Shown: positions 34,617 to 47,689, counted from the stretch's first letter. The stretch: DNA of 64,000 nt from Paraconiothyrium sp. Pb-2020 (GCA_022419385.1 JAJUBI010000001.1:2542001-2606000); one strand, 5' to 3'. Made by a program: numbers and translations. Notes: generated by a model not told the origin, from the sequence alone.

Positions 34617-37074
34617 ATGAAGTTCGGCACGACCCTCCGCAAGAGCATCTACCCGCCGTGGAAAGACCAGTACCTCGACTACGACAAGCTCAAGAACCTG
34701 CTCCGCGAAGACGACGACGACAAGCCGTGGACCTCGGACGATGTCACGCAATTCACTGAGGAGCTTGCCAATGTCCAGTTGGAGAAGGTGTATAACTTTA
34801 AGAAAGAGGTCCAGGAGAAGCTGAAGGAGCGCACGACGGCCTGCGAGAAGAAACTCGAACCTTTGGCCATTGGCATCAAAGCGGAGGAGGGCAAGAACAA
34901 TGGCGAGGCGGCGTCTTCGTCCAAAGACCACAAGTCGGATGTGCCGCCTGCTGAGAGGAAGAAGCTGCTCAAAGAGGTGCTTAAGGAGCTAGATGGGATC
35001 ACGAAGGAGGTCAAGGAGCTAGAGAACTATGGGCGCATAAACTACACGGCCGTGATCAAGGCGACGAAGAAGCATGACAAGCTGCGTGGGAGGTCGTACC
35101 GTCTGAGGCCGTTCATCAATGCGCGCCTCACGGAAAAGCCAATCTATACGGAGGATCAGAGTTCGCTGCTGTATCGGCTTTCGGCCATGTATAGCTTCGT
35201 GCGCCAGAGCTTGGATGGCAAGCCACAGGAGGCGCTGTCATTTGCAGAGAACGCTACGACCGCGGAGGACTTCACCTCCTACAAATGTAGGTTGCCTACT
35301 TTTGTTACATGTCCACTAGCTAACACAGCACAGTCTGGGTCCACAAGGATAACCTACTCGAAGTCAAGACTGTTATTCTCCGTCGTCTCCCCGTCCTCGT
35401 GTATAACCCGCAGACCTCGAAGATCGCCGAAGGCTCCCAGCGCGACCCTACCATTACCTCCATATACTTCGACAGCCAAGACTTCCCGTTGTATACGGAC
35501 AAGGTCAACAATGTCCCTAATGCCGGCTCACTTCGTCTCCGATGGTACGGGCAGCTTGCCGAGCAGCCCACCATCTTCCTAGAAAAGAAGGAGATGAGGG
35601 AGGGAGACGTAGCTGAGGAACAGCGTTTCGCAATCAAAGAGAAGTACATCCAACCGTTCATCACCGGCGAGTACCATATGGAGAAGCAGATCCAGAAGAT
35701 GGAAGCTCGCGGTACCAAGGACCAGCAAGAGGTCAACGAGTACAAGCAGACCGTAGACGATATCTCCAACTTCATCAAGGAGAAAGATTTGCAGCCAGTC
35801 TTGCGCGCGAATTATACTCGCACTGCGTTCCAGATTCCAGGCGACAACCGCGTACGCGTGTCTCTGGACACGAATCTGGCGCTTATTCGCGAGGATTCTC
35901 TGGACCTGGACCGTCCGTGCCGTGATCCTGATGACTGGCATAGGCGGGATATCGATGACCGCAAGATGGAGTATCCGTTCAAGGAGCTCAGGAAGGGCGA
36001 GAGATACGACTTTCCTCACGCAATACTCGAGATCAAGGTCAAGGGCATGAGGAAATATGAGTGGATCGAAGACCTGATCAACTCCCACTTGGTCAAGGAG
36101 GCTCCGCGCTTCTCCAAGTTTGTGCAGGGTGTAGCCAAGCTGTTTGAAGACCAGGTCAACACATTCCCCTTCTGGCTCAATGAGGTCGAAACGGACATCA
36201 AGCGCGAGCCCGAAGCCGCCTTCGAAGAAGAACAAAAGAAAAAGCAGAGAGCTGCCGAAGATGACTTCGCCGTCGGCAGTCTCTTTGGCGCCCGCGCAAG
36301 CCCCAGCTACCGTCCCTCAATCATCTCCCCTGTCGGCTCTCCCGCTGCCGCAGGCACATCCGCCCGCAAAGCCAGCGCCCCCGCGAAGCCCTCCCCCCTC
36401 GTCGTCGAACAGTCCAAGCCCACACACGAAGACATCGACAGCGATGAAGACGGCACATCCGCCGTACCCGGCACCCGCAACGCCGGCTTCTCCTCCCTCT
36501 TCCCCTCGTTCTCCACCTCTAAATACGCCCGCCGCAAGGAAACCCCCCAGCAGCAGGTCAAGCTCCCCCCGGGCATCAGACACCCCGGCATCTGGATCAA
36601 AGACCAAGGCCCCGTCCGCGTCGAAGCAAAAGTCTGGCTCGCGAACCAGCGCACCTTCATAAAGTGGCAGCACGTCTCCGTGCTCCTCGCCTCGCTCTCG
36701 CTCGGGCTGTACAACGCCGCCGGCGAAGCGAACGACATCGCGCGCATCTTGGCCGTCGTGTACACGTGCGTCGCGCTGTTCACGCTGCTCTGGGGCTACG
36801 GGATTTACATGTGGAGGCGCAAGTTGATCACCGAGCGGAGCGGCAAGGACTTTGATAACATGGTCGGCCCGCTCGTTGTTGCTGTCGGGCTGGCGGTCGC
36901 GCTGTGTTTGAATTTTGGGTTCAAGGTATGTATCTCACCAAAGATGGGAGGGGTCTAGGCTAATCTTTGCAATAGTACCGCGCTATTCAGGCGGAACATG
37001 ATCGTGCGAGGCATAATGGCACGGCGCAGGCGTTGGTGGAGACTGTTTTGGAGCATATTGAGTTGGTGCGTTAA
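34617..37074 (+). CDS. vtc4: vacuolar transporter chaperone 4, polyphosphate polymerase
   Basis: Three exons: 34617-35286, 35334-36925 and 36976-37074, with introns of 47 and 50 nt, giving 786 residues. SPX domain at residues 1 to about 180 (MKFGTTLRKSIYPPWKDQYL, then the KHDKLRG segment), which senses inositol pyrophosphates. The tunnel-shaped polymerase domain spans about 220-480 with LLEVKTVILRRLPVLVYN, ITSIYFDSQDFPLY, LRLRWYG, IFLEKKEM, RFAIKEKYI and ILEIKVKG, matching the basic and acidic residues of the Vtc4 active site. An acidic Ser/Pro linker follows. Three C-terminal membrane helices end the protein. It makes polyphosphate from ATP at the vacuole membrane. The intact motifs argue for catalytic Vtc4 rather than Vtc2/3. 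Confidence 0.95.
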
Positions 37075-39447
37075 GGAAGCGAGGTCATGTGAGAGAAAGA
37101 AGACCTTGGGACTGCTGTGTTGTGTGATTTGCGACTGTGCGGTGGGCGTAGCTGGATGCGAAGCACGCGTGTAATGGTTAGAGGGCACCGTCACGGTCTT
37201 GCGGTTGCGTTTGCTCATAGACTCGTTACCCGGTGCGAGCGCTTGTACGTATTGCTGTAGAACAACATTATTGCTGTCACATCTTGTCTTTACGTGTGGT
37301 AGCTGTGTATGGTTCTTTGACAGTGATATGGGACAGTGTGTGCGAGTGTCGTGGCTGAATAGGGCAGTGTGTGGCTAGTCTATAGCTACTTTCAGTATAT
37401 GGTGTATACTGTGATTGAAGCATGTCAGCAGACGTTTGCAAAGAGCGACGGGTAGCTACTTGTCCTCCAAGAGATCGTAGCCTAAGATGCTCTGGGTAGA
37501 TAAAGCAATACAATTATGTCGAAGTGACAAATGTACACTTGCGGTAGATGCTGCGGAAGACAAGATCTGCTGGATCGAACAAGTGTAGCATAATACTAGA
37601 TCCAAGTTTCGTGTTTTGTTGGAGATTCGGAATGGATGAACTCACCTAGGTTAATTTGTGGTAGGCTGCGAGCGGGAGGTGTGATAGGAGTGATGTGTGC
37701 GTAATGTCCGTGATGGTAATACCGAGTCATGCCACTGGGACGAAGAATATCCCCTATCTTAGTAGCGAAAGGGTTAGCCAGGATGTTGTCTTGGAGCCCT
37801 TGCTAGCAAAGGAACATCATAGAAGCATAATACGTGCAGTGTTTGGCTAAGAAGAACAAAGGTGCAATGAGGTGGAGAAGCGTGTTCGGAATGGACTGTG
37901 CAGAGCATGAGTGTTACGACTGTCAAAGGATGGGTTCTAAGATTAGCTCGGGAGAGAGAAGATTAATCCTGATAGTACTTGAATCTTCTCCTGCCCCTGA
38001 GACCTGCGCAAAGCTCACGGTAGCACAAACTCGTGCAAAGTGAATCACTTTGCCCCGACAAGCTCGCTTTATGGATCATTCCATTGCAGCGGGACAGTCG
38101 GCACGGTAACAGTATGCCAAGAGTTATTCTGGCTAGAAAAATCCTTGTGGCGCCTGGCTGCTGGCTGAAGCAAGGAGGATGTGTTGCTGCCGTGTTCATT
38201 TTACACGTTTCGTCCATCAAAGCGGTGTGTATCTGGTCTGATACGTCGGCGGGTCACGTAGAGTTTCTAGCATTACCGCGGATGTCAGAAATTTATCTAA
38301 ATTTTTGAAAGGCATTGCCCATCATAAAGACATTGTGATCGGATCTTCACACCCCAATCGGGATATCACATGTGGTTGCCGTTGGATAAAGTCAAGATGC
38401 GGGTGCTGCGTTTCATAAAGTACATCCGGTAATAGGGCGCGATGTGCCTGTGTTCTGTGATTCGAGTCTCGAGATGTATTTGCACGACCATATGTCGTTG
38501 GGCGAAGATGCGAACACAAGCTAGCGGATGATCTGCAGCAAGAAGGGGTGAAACAAGCGCTTGGGAGCTGTTGGCACCCGTCAGACCCGTAATTCGACGT
38601 CCTCCATCATTATTGCCGTTTGCGGTCTCAATTACCACCCTGATCTCGCCGATGAACGACCAATTGCAAGTTACATGCTTTCCGTGAGCTTCCGCAACTT
38701 TAAGAATCAAAATGCGGCGTTGCAATGGAGTTTTGCACGAGCCACAGGATGTGTGACACAACGACTGCGCAGCTGCGTTACCCGTACCCAATGTCGTACA
38801 TGCTACAGCATTTCCGCTGTGCTTCTTGGAAACTATACCCGCCCATTGGGATCTCATTGGTAATGTTCTGCATGCACATCTTTGATGACCACGCTGATCC
38901 TGCATCGATTAGCGCCCTGTCCACGCGTGCTCGTTGTCCGGGCGAAGTGCCTGCAGGCTGCTGTTGCTCCCACAGGGCAACCCGAGATTATGCAGGTACC
39001 GGCACTCTTATCAATGTATTTGTACGGTTGTGGACCGTTTGGCGGCAATGGTGGGCCGTCACAGAACCGTTGCTCAGCTCCAAACTCGTCTTGATCATTG
39101 CCATAAAGAGGCAGTCCCTCAGCGTAGTCGATTGCGTCTAGTCGGAACCCTACTGCCTGTGCCATCGCCAATTGAGGCGTTACTCTGTTGAACGACAGTG
39201 CATCCATTCGGGACGTGGCTCCAACTTCCGTTTGTACACGTGATTGCAGGCCCCCGCGTCATCTTCACTTGGACCTACCTCTTGTTGTTGAGTAGATCAC
39301 TCCTCAGCGACACTCACTCCAGATCCAGCTTTCGTTCATTACTGTTCGTTATCCTCGCTCTTTACGGCACCCCTTCGATCACTACCTACGCTCCTTTCTA
39401 CTGTCCCACTGCTCGTTTGACAGCCGTCAACAAGAGCGACATTCGCT
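37075..39447. other. about 2.4 kb intergenic, no gene seen
   Basis: Short unrelated ORFs only. A stretch near 39180-39440, rich in pyrimidines, is the likely promoter and 5' UTR of the peptidase gene. Confidence 0.5.
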
Positions 39448-41808
39448 ATGTGGCCCCGGATCGTGGTTGCCCTTCTGGGCCTGAGCGCATTCGCAGTTTC
39501 CTCCCCTGTGGCGCCCGTTGATAGCCTCATTCGCCGGCAAGGAACACCCACCTCTGACCTTCCAGCATGCGCCAAAGTTTCGGTCATCTTGAACGACTAC
39601 GATGAGAATGGCCCGAAGCCCACGGGAGTCCCCGCAGATATTGCCTACGAGTGTTTGTACAGCATGCCACTCAACGTTACGTCGGCAAAAGCTATCCTTT
39701 TCGAACTGCCGCTCTACTTCAACTGGCAGAGTACGCTTGACGTGCTCAGAGAACCACCTGCTGAGTACGTGGAGAAGGTCCAGCCGCCTGTCGACCTCCT
39801 CGCCGGATTGGATGACATCTCTGCTCGCGTCGACGACGGGTCTATCACGAGTGAATATGGGTTCGGCTGGGAGCTGTATAAGTTGGTGGGAGCTGCCCAC
39901 GATGGTCATTTCGCGTATATCCTGGATGTCATCGGACAGATTTTCACCTTCAGTCGCCCTCTTCCCTTGGTTTCCGTATCCGAGGACGGTAGCAAGCTCC
40001 CCGCTGTGTTTGCCTACTCTGATGTTCTGGGCGTGCAATTCAAGAACATCTCTTATACACCATCTGCTGTCGTCAAGATCAACGACCGCGAGGCCACCGA
40101 GTTTCTTGAAGAGCTGAGCCAACAAGGTTCTCTTCAAGACCGCGATGCTCTGTACAACAACTTGTTCTACAATCTTGCGCAAATTAGTCTGCAGACTGCC
40201 GGATCTGGTACTGGTGGTTTCTCTGGTGGAGGGCGTGGTCGTTTTGCGCCGCCTGGGGGAAACACTACCCTCGAATTTGCCAACGGCACAACCCGTACCA
40301 TTGCGAACACTGCTCGAACATTGGTCAGCTTCTCAAACGTCACATCAGGCGAGGATCTGAGGAGGAAAATCATCTATGACGAGGGCTCAAAGCCCCAACC
40401 TGTTCGCCCTAGCTTGAACACCCGAGTCTCTCGTGACACCATTCCATCAACCCAAGCCATAGTGCCACCTGGTTATCCGGCGCCGGTCGTAGCCGGCCCC
40501 ACCAATCTCATTAATGGTTTCTATATCGACGGTCCTGGATACGAAAATGTGGCGGTTCTCCAAGTGCCGAGCTTTGTTAGCACTTCATTCGCTGAAGCCC
40601 CTTTTCAGGCTACTTCAAAGAAGTTCTTGGAGAAAGCATGGAATGAGGGAAAGACTAAACTTGTAATCGACGTGCAGGCGAATGGAGGCGGCACGATTCT
40701 GCAGGGATAGTGAGTTTGTTGTGCTGCAAAACGTGTCATTAATACTAATCACTTACTAGCGACCTGTTCAAGCAGTTGTTCCCAGCTTTGGATCCCTACG
40801 GTGCCAACCGCTTCCGCTACAACGAAGCTCTCGATCTCGTTGGCCAGGCTTTCAGTGGAGTGGCCTCTCAATTTCCTCGTGAAGCTGGGCTGAGAAACAC
40901 CACCTTGAGACTGGTACAGTCTAGTTACTTCGACTACCATACGGATCAGACCGTTGATGGGAAACCTTTTGAGTCGTGGGCACAGAAGGTCGGACCGAAC
41001 GTAGTGGATGGACGTACGTAATTTTGGATGCGTCTGCTCCCAACCGCTAATAAGGACAGATAATTATACCGCGCTCGATCGCTGGAACCTCACTGATATC
41101 TACGTTCCGTTTCAAGCTGGCATTAATGTAACAGGCTCTTCGAACATCACTCGGTGGAAGGCACAGGATATTGTCCTTGTCACAGACGGATACTGTGCAT
41201 CAACTTGCTCGATATTTGCAGAACTGTTGACCCAACAAGGTGGTGTAAAGACCATTGCAATGGGCGGTCGGAGCAACGCAAACAAAATCCAGGCTGTCGG
41301 CGGCGTCAAAGGTGCCAACGTCTTCCAGTGGGGTTTCGTCCAGACGTACGCGTCGCTGGCCAAGCAGTTCAACAACACGCTCCAGACGTCTGCACTGAAA
41401 GAATATGACGTTGGCAAAGCAGTCAACCGCGCCTATGCCGACGGCCTCAATGTTCGTGACGCTGTGCGCTTGGGTGATGATTCGGGTATTGCGCTCCAGT
41501 TCAAGTATGAGGAAGCCGACTGCCGCCTCTACTATACGCCGGAGATGACCGTAAATGCGGCGGCCATCTGGAAAGCCGCTGCCGATGCCCAGTGGAGCGA
41601 TTCCTCCAAGTGTATTGGCAACAGTGGCTATTACAGCCCTCCGAATGCCAAGCGTGCTGCTCAAGGCAAAACAACGACTTTGAGCCCTGCTCGCGGCTAT
41701 CAAGTGCATGGCGTCCAAGCACTGAGGCAGTATGAAGCCCTCGAGGGTAGCTTCTCTGTGGAGACGGAATACCAACGCGATGCCGGCGACGGGTTCATGC
41801 AGCCCTGA
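39448..41808 (+). CDS. secreted S41-type (CPAF-like) peptidase family protein
   Basis: Three exons: 39448-40709, 40760-41013 and 41060-41808, with introns of 50 and 46 nt, giving 754 residues. The signal peptide is MWPRIVVALLGLSAFAVSS. Residues 40-330 form the fungal N-terminal domain with AYECLYSMPLN and GAAHDGHFAY. The S41 tail-specific-protease fold follows with LVIDVQANGGGTILQGY and the nucleophile-region motif VLVTDGYCASTCSIFAE (Ser about 553), then GGRSNANKIQAVGGVKG. Many N-glycosylation sequons are present, in line with secretion. Family members are common in plant- and litter-associated ascomycetes. The substrate is unknown, and activity depends on residues I cannot check without alignment. 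Confidence 0.88.
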
Positions 41809-43625
41809 AAAGTCGGCGACCTGGTGTTGCAACCATGGCTTGCATCTTATCGAAAAGGTGATGGAGTCTCGGAAGGCGACGTCCTGGAAGAGGTGATGTT
41901 AGCGCACATACGAAGCATCTAGACGCCACTAGGCCCGATGTCGCTGTGTGTTGACTGAATGTAGACCGAATGTATAATACTGCTGCATGTGCAATGTCCA
42001 TGTAGCGTTAAAGCGAACAATGATACGAGTTCTTCCTCCGCAACTTCTCCGCTTCTTCCTTCGCAATCCTCTTATTGCAACGTGAATCCTTAAGCGAAGC
42101 GAATGCTACGACGAAGACGTTTACACTCCCTGCAGTTACACGAAACCTTCTGGAACGGGCATATCGCCGAGCTTCGACGCCACGCGCAGCAACATCGGTA
42201 TACTCAAAACATGTTTAGGATGGGCGGCCCGAGCACCACAGCCCTCTGCGGCGGATCGAGGGCCTGAAGTCGTCTATAGGCTTGAGCTGGGCCTGAATTT
42301 CGGGCGGTGTTCTTCCGGGGTGTCCCGAAATAGCAAGTGGCCTTGTTCGCATCCGCGGCCTTGGGAACACCCTGGTGCGCAGCGTGGGAGCTAGAACTTT
42401 CGCATTTCGAGAAGACGGTCAGCTTCAACGAGGCTGTGGAAGGCGTCGTTGCATTATGGCTCAGGTGGCGGGGAGACGATCGTATAGTCTGGCGTCCGGC
42501 AACGACCGGAGTGGCTTGGAAACGGCGGGGGCGTGGAGGAACGGGTCGCTTGCGTCTCTCTCCGCACTCCGTCCATCGTTCTCGCCCGCCGCACGACAGC
42601 GCATGGAGGACGAAGAGGGAATATCACGGGCTATCCCCGCTGCATGCCCGACCTGTACCACCCTGGAATGCATGATACAGATGGCAATTTCACATTATGC
42701 CCGGGACGATATCGCGAAAAGCACCTCCTGGGGTCGCACAGCAAGACGACGCCTGCAATCATCGTCAGGCGTGATATTGGCCGGGGTGCAATGCGTACCT
42801 GCGTCAGCCAATGACACGATGTGCAATCCAGGTCCCCGGTATAGGAGGCTTATTTGCGGCACGTGGGCGAAGCCACGAGTGCATGGAGCTGCGTGTGTAG
42901 GGGTCGGGTGGGCACATGATTTGATCGCGGGCAATGCGCGCCATTGCTTGTGAGGGGAGGTGCCGTGTAAGAGTAGGATTGGGCGTTCACCGAGACTGTG
43001 AATACGGTTGTCTTCCACATGGCGAATGTTGATGTAAGCCTGCAGATGCAGGGTCGACGTTGTCCCCACCCCATGCCTACCGACGGCGTCAGCGCTCAGA
43101 AGACCTTCTGCGCCGCTTCACTGCAGAATGTCTATATGGAATTGAGTACGCTGTGTTACCCCATGATGTGTACACATCGCGAAGCCCGGTGGCATGTCTC
43201 TCGTGCATGCCTTTCCCTAGGATTTCGCGCGAGTGGGCTGCACTGTTGGCATACCTCATCCACATCGATTAGCTAGGGCAGAATCCGTCTACGCTCGACC
43301 CTTCGGTAGGCTCAAATTACGCTCACGCACCTCCATCTTGGTAGGCGATGGAGGCCCAATCAGCAAGTGGGGGCGACGCCACCCCTGCGGTTTGTTCACC
43401 CACCATGATCTTCCAATGCGGCTTAGGAAGACACAGGGATTCGCTTCCGCCATTGCTGAACCTGAGCAGCAGGTACAACGGTCAGGCATCCTCAAGGTAT
43501 AAATCTTACGTCCCTTCCAGTGCTGTCCTGCTCGTCACTTGCCGAGTCTCCCTTCAAGTCGACACTCGTTAGGGACTCCTCGACCAAGCACGACATCACA
43601 CCAAGGATCTTCTATTTTAGCTAAT
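41809..43625. other. intergenic, no gene seen
   Basis: 1.8 kb with overlapping Arg/His-rich ORFs in several frames, the mark of noncoding DNA. The pyrimidine-rich right end is the AA7 gene's promoter. Confidence 0.5.
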
Positions 43626-45367
43626 ATGAAGTTCCTCTGCACCCTGACCGCGGGATTGCTGGCAGCGGGCCATGCCGCCGCCGCTCCTAACAAGGCTGCT
43701 GACGCCTGCTTGAAGGGCAAGAATGTGCCGGCCAGCTACCCCGGCGATGCTGACTACGACGAACTTGCCGAGCCCTTCAACTTGCGTCTTCAGTACAAGC
43801 CAGCTGCGATTGTGCTCCCGGAGACCAACAAGCACGTTCAGGATGCGGTCGTCTGCGCATCTGAGTGTGGCCTCAAGGTCCAGGCCAAGTCGGGAGGTCA
43901 CTCATACGCCAGCTTCAGCAGTGGTGGCAAGAACGGCTCGATGAGTAAGCTTTAGGAACCCATGTAAATTCTACATATTAACAGTTTACAGTAATCGACC
44001 TGCAGCCTCTCCAGAGCATTGACCTGGACAAGACCACCAACGTCGCCAAGGTCGGCGGTGGTGTTCGTCTCGGTAACCTCGCCCAGGGCGTCTGGGACCA
44101 AGGCAAGCGTGCAATCTCCCACGGTACCTGCCCAGGCGTCGGTATCGGTGGCCACTTCACGCACGGTGGTTACGGCCACACTTCCCGCAACTGGGGTATC
44201 GCTCTCGACCACATCGTCGGCCTCGATGTCGTCACTGCCGACGGCAAGCTGCAGCACGCCAGTATGACCGAGAACAAGGACCTTTTCTGGGCCCTCCGTG
44301 GCGCGGCTGAGTCCTTCGGTATCGTGACTACTTTCTACCTCCGCACTGAGGCTGCTCCGGAGATCCTCACTTACTTCCAGTTCCAGTGGGCGGATACGCT
44401 TTTCAAGGATAAGAAGGCGTTCACGGATACTTTCTTGCATATCCAGACGTTCTCGCAAAATGCTTCGGTGGTAGATAACCGCATTTCATACGGGATTTAT
44501 TTGGATGGTAACGCTACTTACAACTTGGGTGGTACTTTCTTTGGCACTGATAAGGAGTTCAACAGTAAGTCAATCTTTCCGCCGGGGATCCTGTTGGTGT
44601 TATCTGCACAATCCCGTCGCAACTGCCACAATCACTTCTCAACTCTCACATCATTTTCCACTTCCCGCAATCAACTCCCACAGTCACAGTTTGAACCCTA
44701 CATCACAATCTCAACTCGCACGATCACAATGCCGCTCTCAAACATTCACATCATCCGAGCTTTACTGACAACTTCAGGCACCATCCTTCCCGAGTTCCTC
44801 CGCGGCACCGCCCCACCAGTCAAGATCGTCGTCCAGGAGTACGAGTGGATCCCCTACCTAATCCTCATGTCCGACAAGACCGACATCAAGGAGCCCCTAA
44901 CCGGCTACGACGAGCACGACACCTTCTTCGCCAAGTCCATCACCGTCCCCGAGCCCGACGGTCTCACCGAAACCACCCTAAACGCCTTCTGGGACTACAT
45001 CTCCGTGCCCGCGCCCTACGCCTACTTCGTCATCATCAACCTCTACGGCGGCCCCGGCTCCGCCATCAACACAAAGGACACCTCTTTCGCCGCCTACAAC
45101 GACCGCGACTCACTCTGGGTGTTCCAGAACTACGGCACTAAGCCTACGACGCTGGACTACATCAACGGCATCAACGAGGTTATTATTAAGAGTCAGCCGC
45201 AGACGCACTTTGGCGCGTACCTGAACTATGTAGACCCGAGCTATAGCGCTGAGGAAGCGCACGAATTGTACTACGGCGAGGAGCTGTATAGTAAGCTTGC
45301 GGCGCTGAAGAAGGAGTATGATCCGAAGCAGGTGTTTTGGATGCCGCAGGCTATTGGCGTCAATTAG
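43626..45367 (+). CDS. secreted FAD-linked oxidase, AA7/glucooligosaccharide oxidase-like
   Basis: Three exons: 43626-43944, 43992-44564 and 44778-45367, with introns of 47 and 213 nt, giving 493 residues. Signal peptide about 1-20 (MKFLCTLTAGLLAAGHAAAA). The FAD_binding_4 (PCMH) domain has KSGGHSYAS (H92) and GTCPGVGIGGHFTHGGYGH (C153), the pair that anchors FAD twice in berberine-bridge/GOOX enzymes. A substrate domain and a C-terminal BBE segment (YLNYVDPS, YYGEELYSKLAALK, YDPKQVFWMPQAI) follow. Such enzymes oxidise oligosaccharides and release H2O2. The 213-nt intron is a multiple of three with no stop, so an unspliced form would stay in frame. It is convergent with the array that follows. 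Confidence 0.93.
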
Positions 45368-45852
45368 CGGGAGATGCATGCATGGGTTGGCGTATTGTTA
45401 TATGTATCTATTGGGTGTGATTATGTAGGAGATGTATATGCATGTGAATGAATGTTTTCGACAACGTACGACTTCGGGTTGTGAGTGAAGAAAAGTGTGC
45501 TGTGTGCCGTGAGGAGTAGCATACAGGAACGGGTTGTGTAGCGGCTTGGTTCATTCGCCTTTTCACTGTCGCAGTGGGGAAGGTTGAGAGAGTGGCCGTG
45601 GTTAGCCATGGATACCACGCTCACGCATCGGTCCAAGGAAATCAGATGGGAACTTTCTTAGCCGGTGTCTCGATCGATGGTGATGAGCATCATCACGCAG
45701 TAAGAGCTTCGCCAACCGTCCCTTCCGAGCACATGCATAGGGAGCTGCCAACACCCCAAGCCGCCCATTCCATTATACGTTCATAACTTTTTAGACCCAA
45801 GCACCACATGGCATGGTGGACCCCAGGCTTTGAGCGATGCTCAGCGAAAAGT

Positions 45853-45899
45853 AGTGTGAAGAAACAATCTCTCCCCATAGAACGAAGGGTTTATATACC
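45853..45899 (-). promoter_or_regulatory. array module 1: TATA plus initiator-like element
   Basis: AGTGTGA at 45853 and TTTATATACC at 45890 (plus strand). Downstream on minus lies CACATG at 45806-45811, inside an ATGTGGTGC start of a 38-codon ORF. Confidence 0.6.
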
Positions 45900-46198
45900 T
45901 ACTCCACGGCACGCTGAGTAACCTATCTACACCACGGGTATGATGATGAAGAATCAGTGATGCTGACCTTTCCCCATGATAGGCGCTGAACATCACCATC
46001 ACGGAGTGAGGCTTCACCAAAACAGCTCCTTCGTAGAAATAGCATTGGAGCTGCCAACTCCGAACGTGCCATGGGTCGTGCTTGAAACACTTTTTAGACC
46101 CAAGCGCCACATGGCGTTGTCGTTCCATATTCTAGACCCAAGCGCCACATGGAATTGCAGAAACGCCTGTTAGAGCAATGCTCAGCGAAGTGTGTAGT

Positions 46199-46247
46199 AG
46201 TGTGAAGAAACAAAACCTTCCGTGGGAGGAGGAGGGGGTTATATACC
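46199..46247 (-). promoter_or_regulatory. array module 2: TATA plus initiator-like element
   Basis: AGTGTGAAGAAAC at 46199 and TTATATACC at 46239. Two CACATG sites lie at 46146 and 46108 and a GCCATG at 46068 (spacings 38 and 40). Confidence 0.6.
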
Positions 46248-46336
46248 TCCCTCACTGTACGCTTACTAAGCTCATCACCACCTTGGAGAAGATGTCCAGT
46301 GATGAAAAATATGATACGATGATGGCGCTGAATATC

Positions 46337-46355
46337 ACCCTCACTACGTGAGGGT
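46337..46355. repeat. short perfect hairpin in array module 2
   Basis: ACCCTCAC, loop TAC, GTGAGGGT: 8-bp perfect stem with a 3-nt loop. Other modules carry weaker forms (CATCATCACGTAGTGAG). A second small inverted repeat, GTTTT-GCC-AAAAC, follows directly. Confidence 0.7.
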
Positions 46356-46498
46356 TTTGCCAAAACGGTTCCTTTGTGGGAAAAGAGCTGGCGAATCCGA
46401 GCGTCCCATCATCAGTCGAGACTTCCTGTTTTAGACCCAAGCACCACATGTAATTCGGGGGTTTCTCCTTTAGAGCAATGCTCAGCGAACTGTGCAGT

Positions 46499-46542
46499 AG
46501 TGTGAAGAAACAAAGCCGGTAGGAAGAGGGGGTTTATATACC
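46499..46542 (-). promoter_or_regulatory. array module 3: TATA plus initiator-like element
   Basis: AGTGTGAAGAAAC at 46499 and TTTATATACC at 46533. CACATG at 46445 and its degenerate partner CCCATC at 46405, exactly 40 nt apart. The minus ORF from the first site is 65 codons. Confidence 0.6.
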
Positions 46543-46796
46543 TCCCTCACTGCACGATTACTAAGCTCATCACCATCACGGAGAAAATGTCCAGTGATGA
46601 TAACTACGATAAGCTGATGGCGCTGAATAACTTCATCACGTAGTAAGTGTCTCACCGCAAGGCCTCTTCCAAGACCGAGCATTCGAAGCAACACACCGCT
46701 TCGAGAGCCCCATGGGATCCATTCGTTAGGGTTTTTTCAGACCAAAGCAGAACATAGTAAGGGTTGATACCTTGTTAGAGAGCTTAGTGATCAGAA

Positions 46797-46842
46797 GTGT
46801 GAAGAAGAAAGATGGCGCCGTAGGAAAGGGGGTTTAAATACC
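46797..46842 (-). promoter_or_regulatory. array module 4: TATA plus initiator-like element
   Basis: AGTGTGAAGAAGAAA at 46797 and TTTAAATACC at 46833. The TATA core is TTTAAATA here, a permitted variant. Confidence 0.55.
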
Positions 46843-47065
46843 TTTCTCCACGGCGCATTTAGTAAGCCATCATCGGGATGTTTTACTTGAGGCTGACGGG
46901 ACATTGATAACGCCAAACATCATCATCACGTAGTGAGGCTTTCGCACCAGAATAGAGCTGCCAGAGCGCCGAACTTCCTATGGAGTCTTCGATTAGTGCG
47001 TTTTAGACCCAAGGACCACATATGGCCGTAAGTGTTTTCCTTTAGAGCGAGGCTCCGCGAAGTGT

Positions 47066-47103
47066 AGTGTGAAGACGTACTGTAGAAGAGAGGTTTATAT
47101 ACC
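47066..47103 (-). promoter_or_regulatory. array module 5: TATA plus initiator-like element
   Basis: AGTGTGAAGAC at 47066 and TTTATATACC near 47093. The gap is about 10 nt (one helical turn) shorter than in other modules. CACATA at 47017 with a partner at about 46977. Confidence 0.55.
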
Positions 47104-47689
47104 CTTCTCCACGGCCGGCTTAGCAAACCCATCCCCGGCCACAGATTTTAATCTTCGACGATCGGTGATAGTATTTGTGACACGTTGACGACGCTGGACA
47201 TCGCCATCACGTAGTAAGTATTTCGCATCAGAATAGTTGTTCAAAGCGCAGAGAGCTGCCGGCGCGCCGAACGTCCCATAGGCTGACAAACGTTTTGATC
47301 TTAGACCCAAGCACCACATGTAGTTTGGGTACTTGTCCTTTCAGAGCGAAGCTCAATGGACAGTAGTTTGAAGAAAGACGTATTGTAGAAGAGCTGGGTT
47401 ATGTACCTTTGTCGCCCCATACAAGGTCTCTAATCGCAGAGATAATCATGTTCGAACGTGGGTAATGCTAGCCATAACCCATAACACTAACAGACGCTGA
47501 ACAGCATCATCGCGCTGGAATACTGTCGCCTCATCAGACCATCTTTACATCGTACCGTAGTCAGATAGTCAGCTATGAACTACCACAACGTTGACCACCC
47601 GCCGCATAAGATTTCACCATTGTCTTTTAGGTCCAAGCACTACATACGGTGGCTTGCTTCCATTTTTAGAGCAAAGCTTAGTGACCTGT

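Noticed and set aside
39427..40182. 251-codon minus ORF
   Set aside because: Antisense shadow of the S41 peptidase exon.
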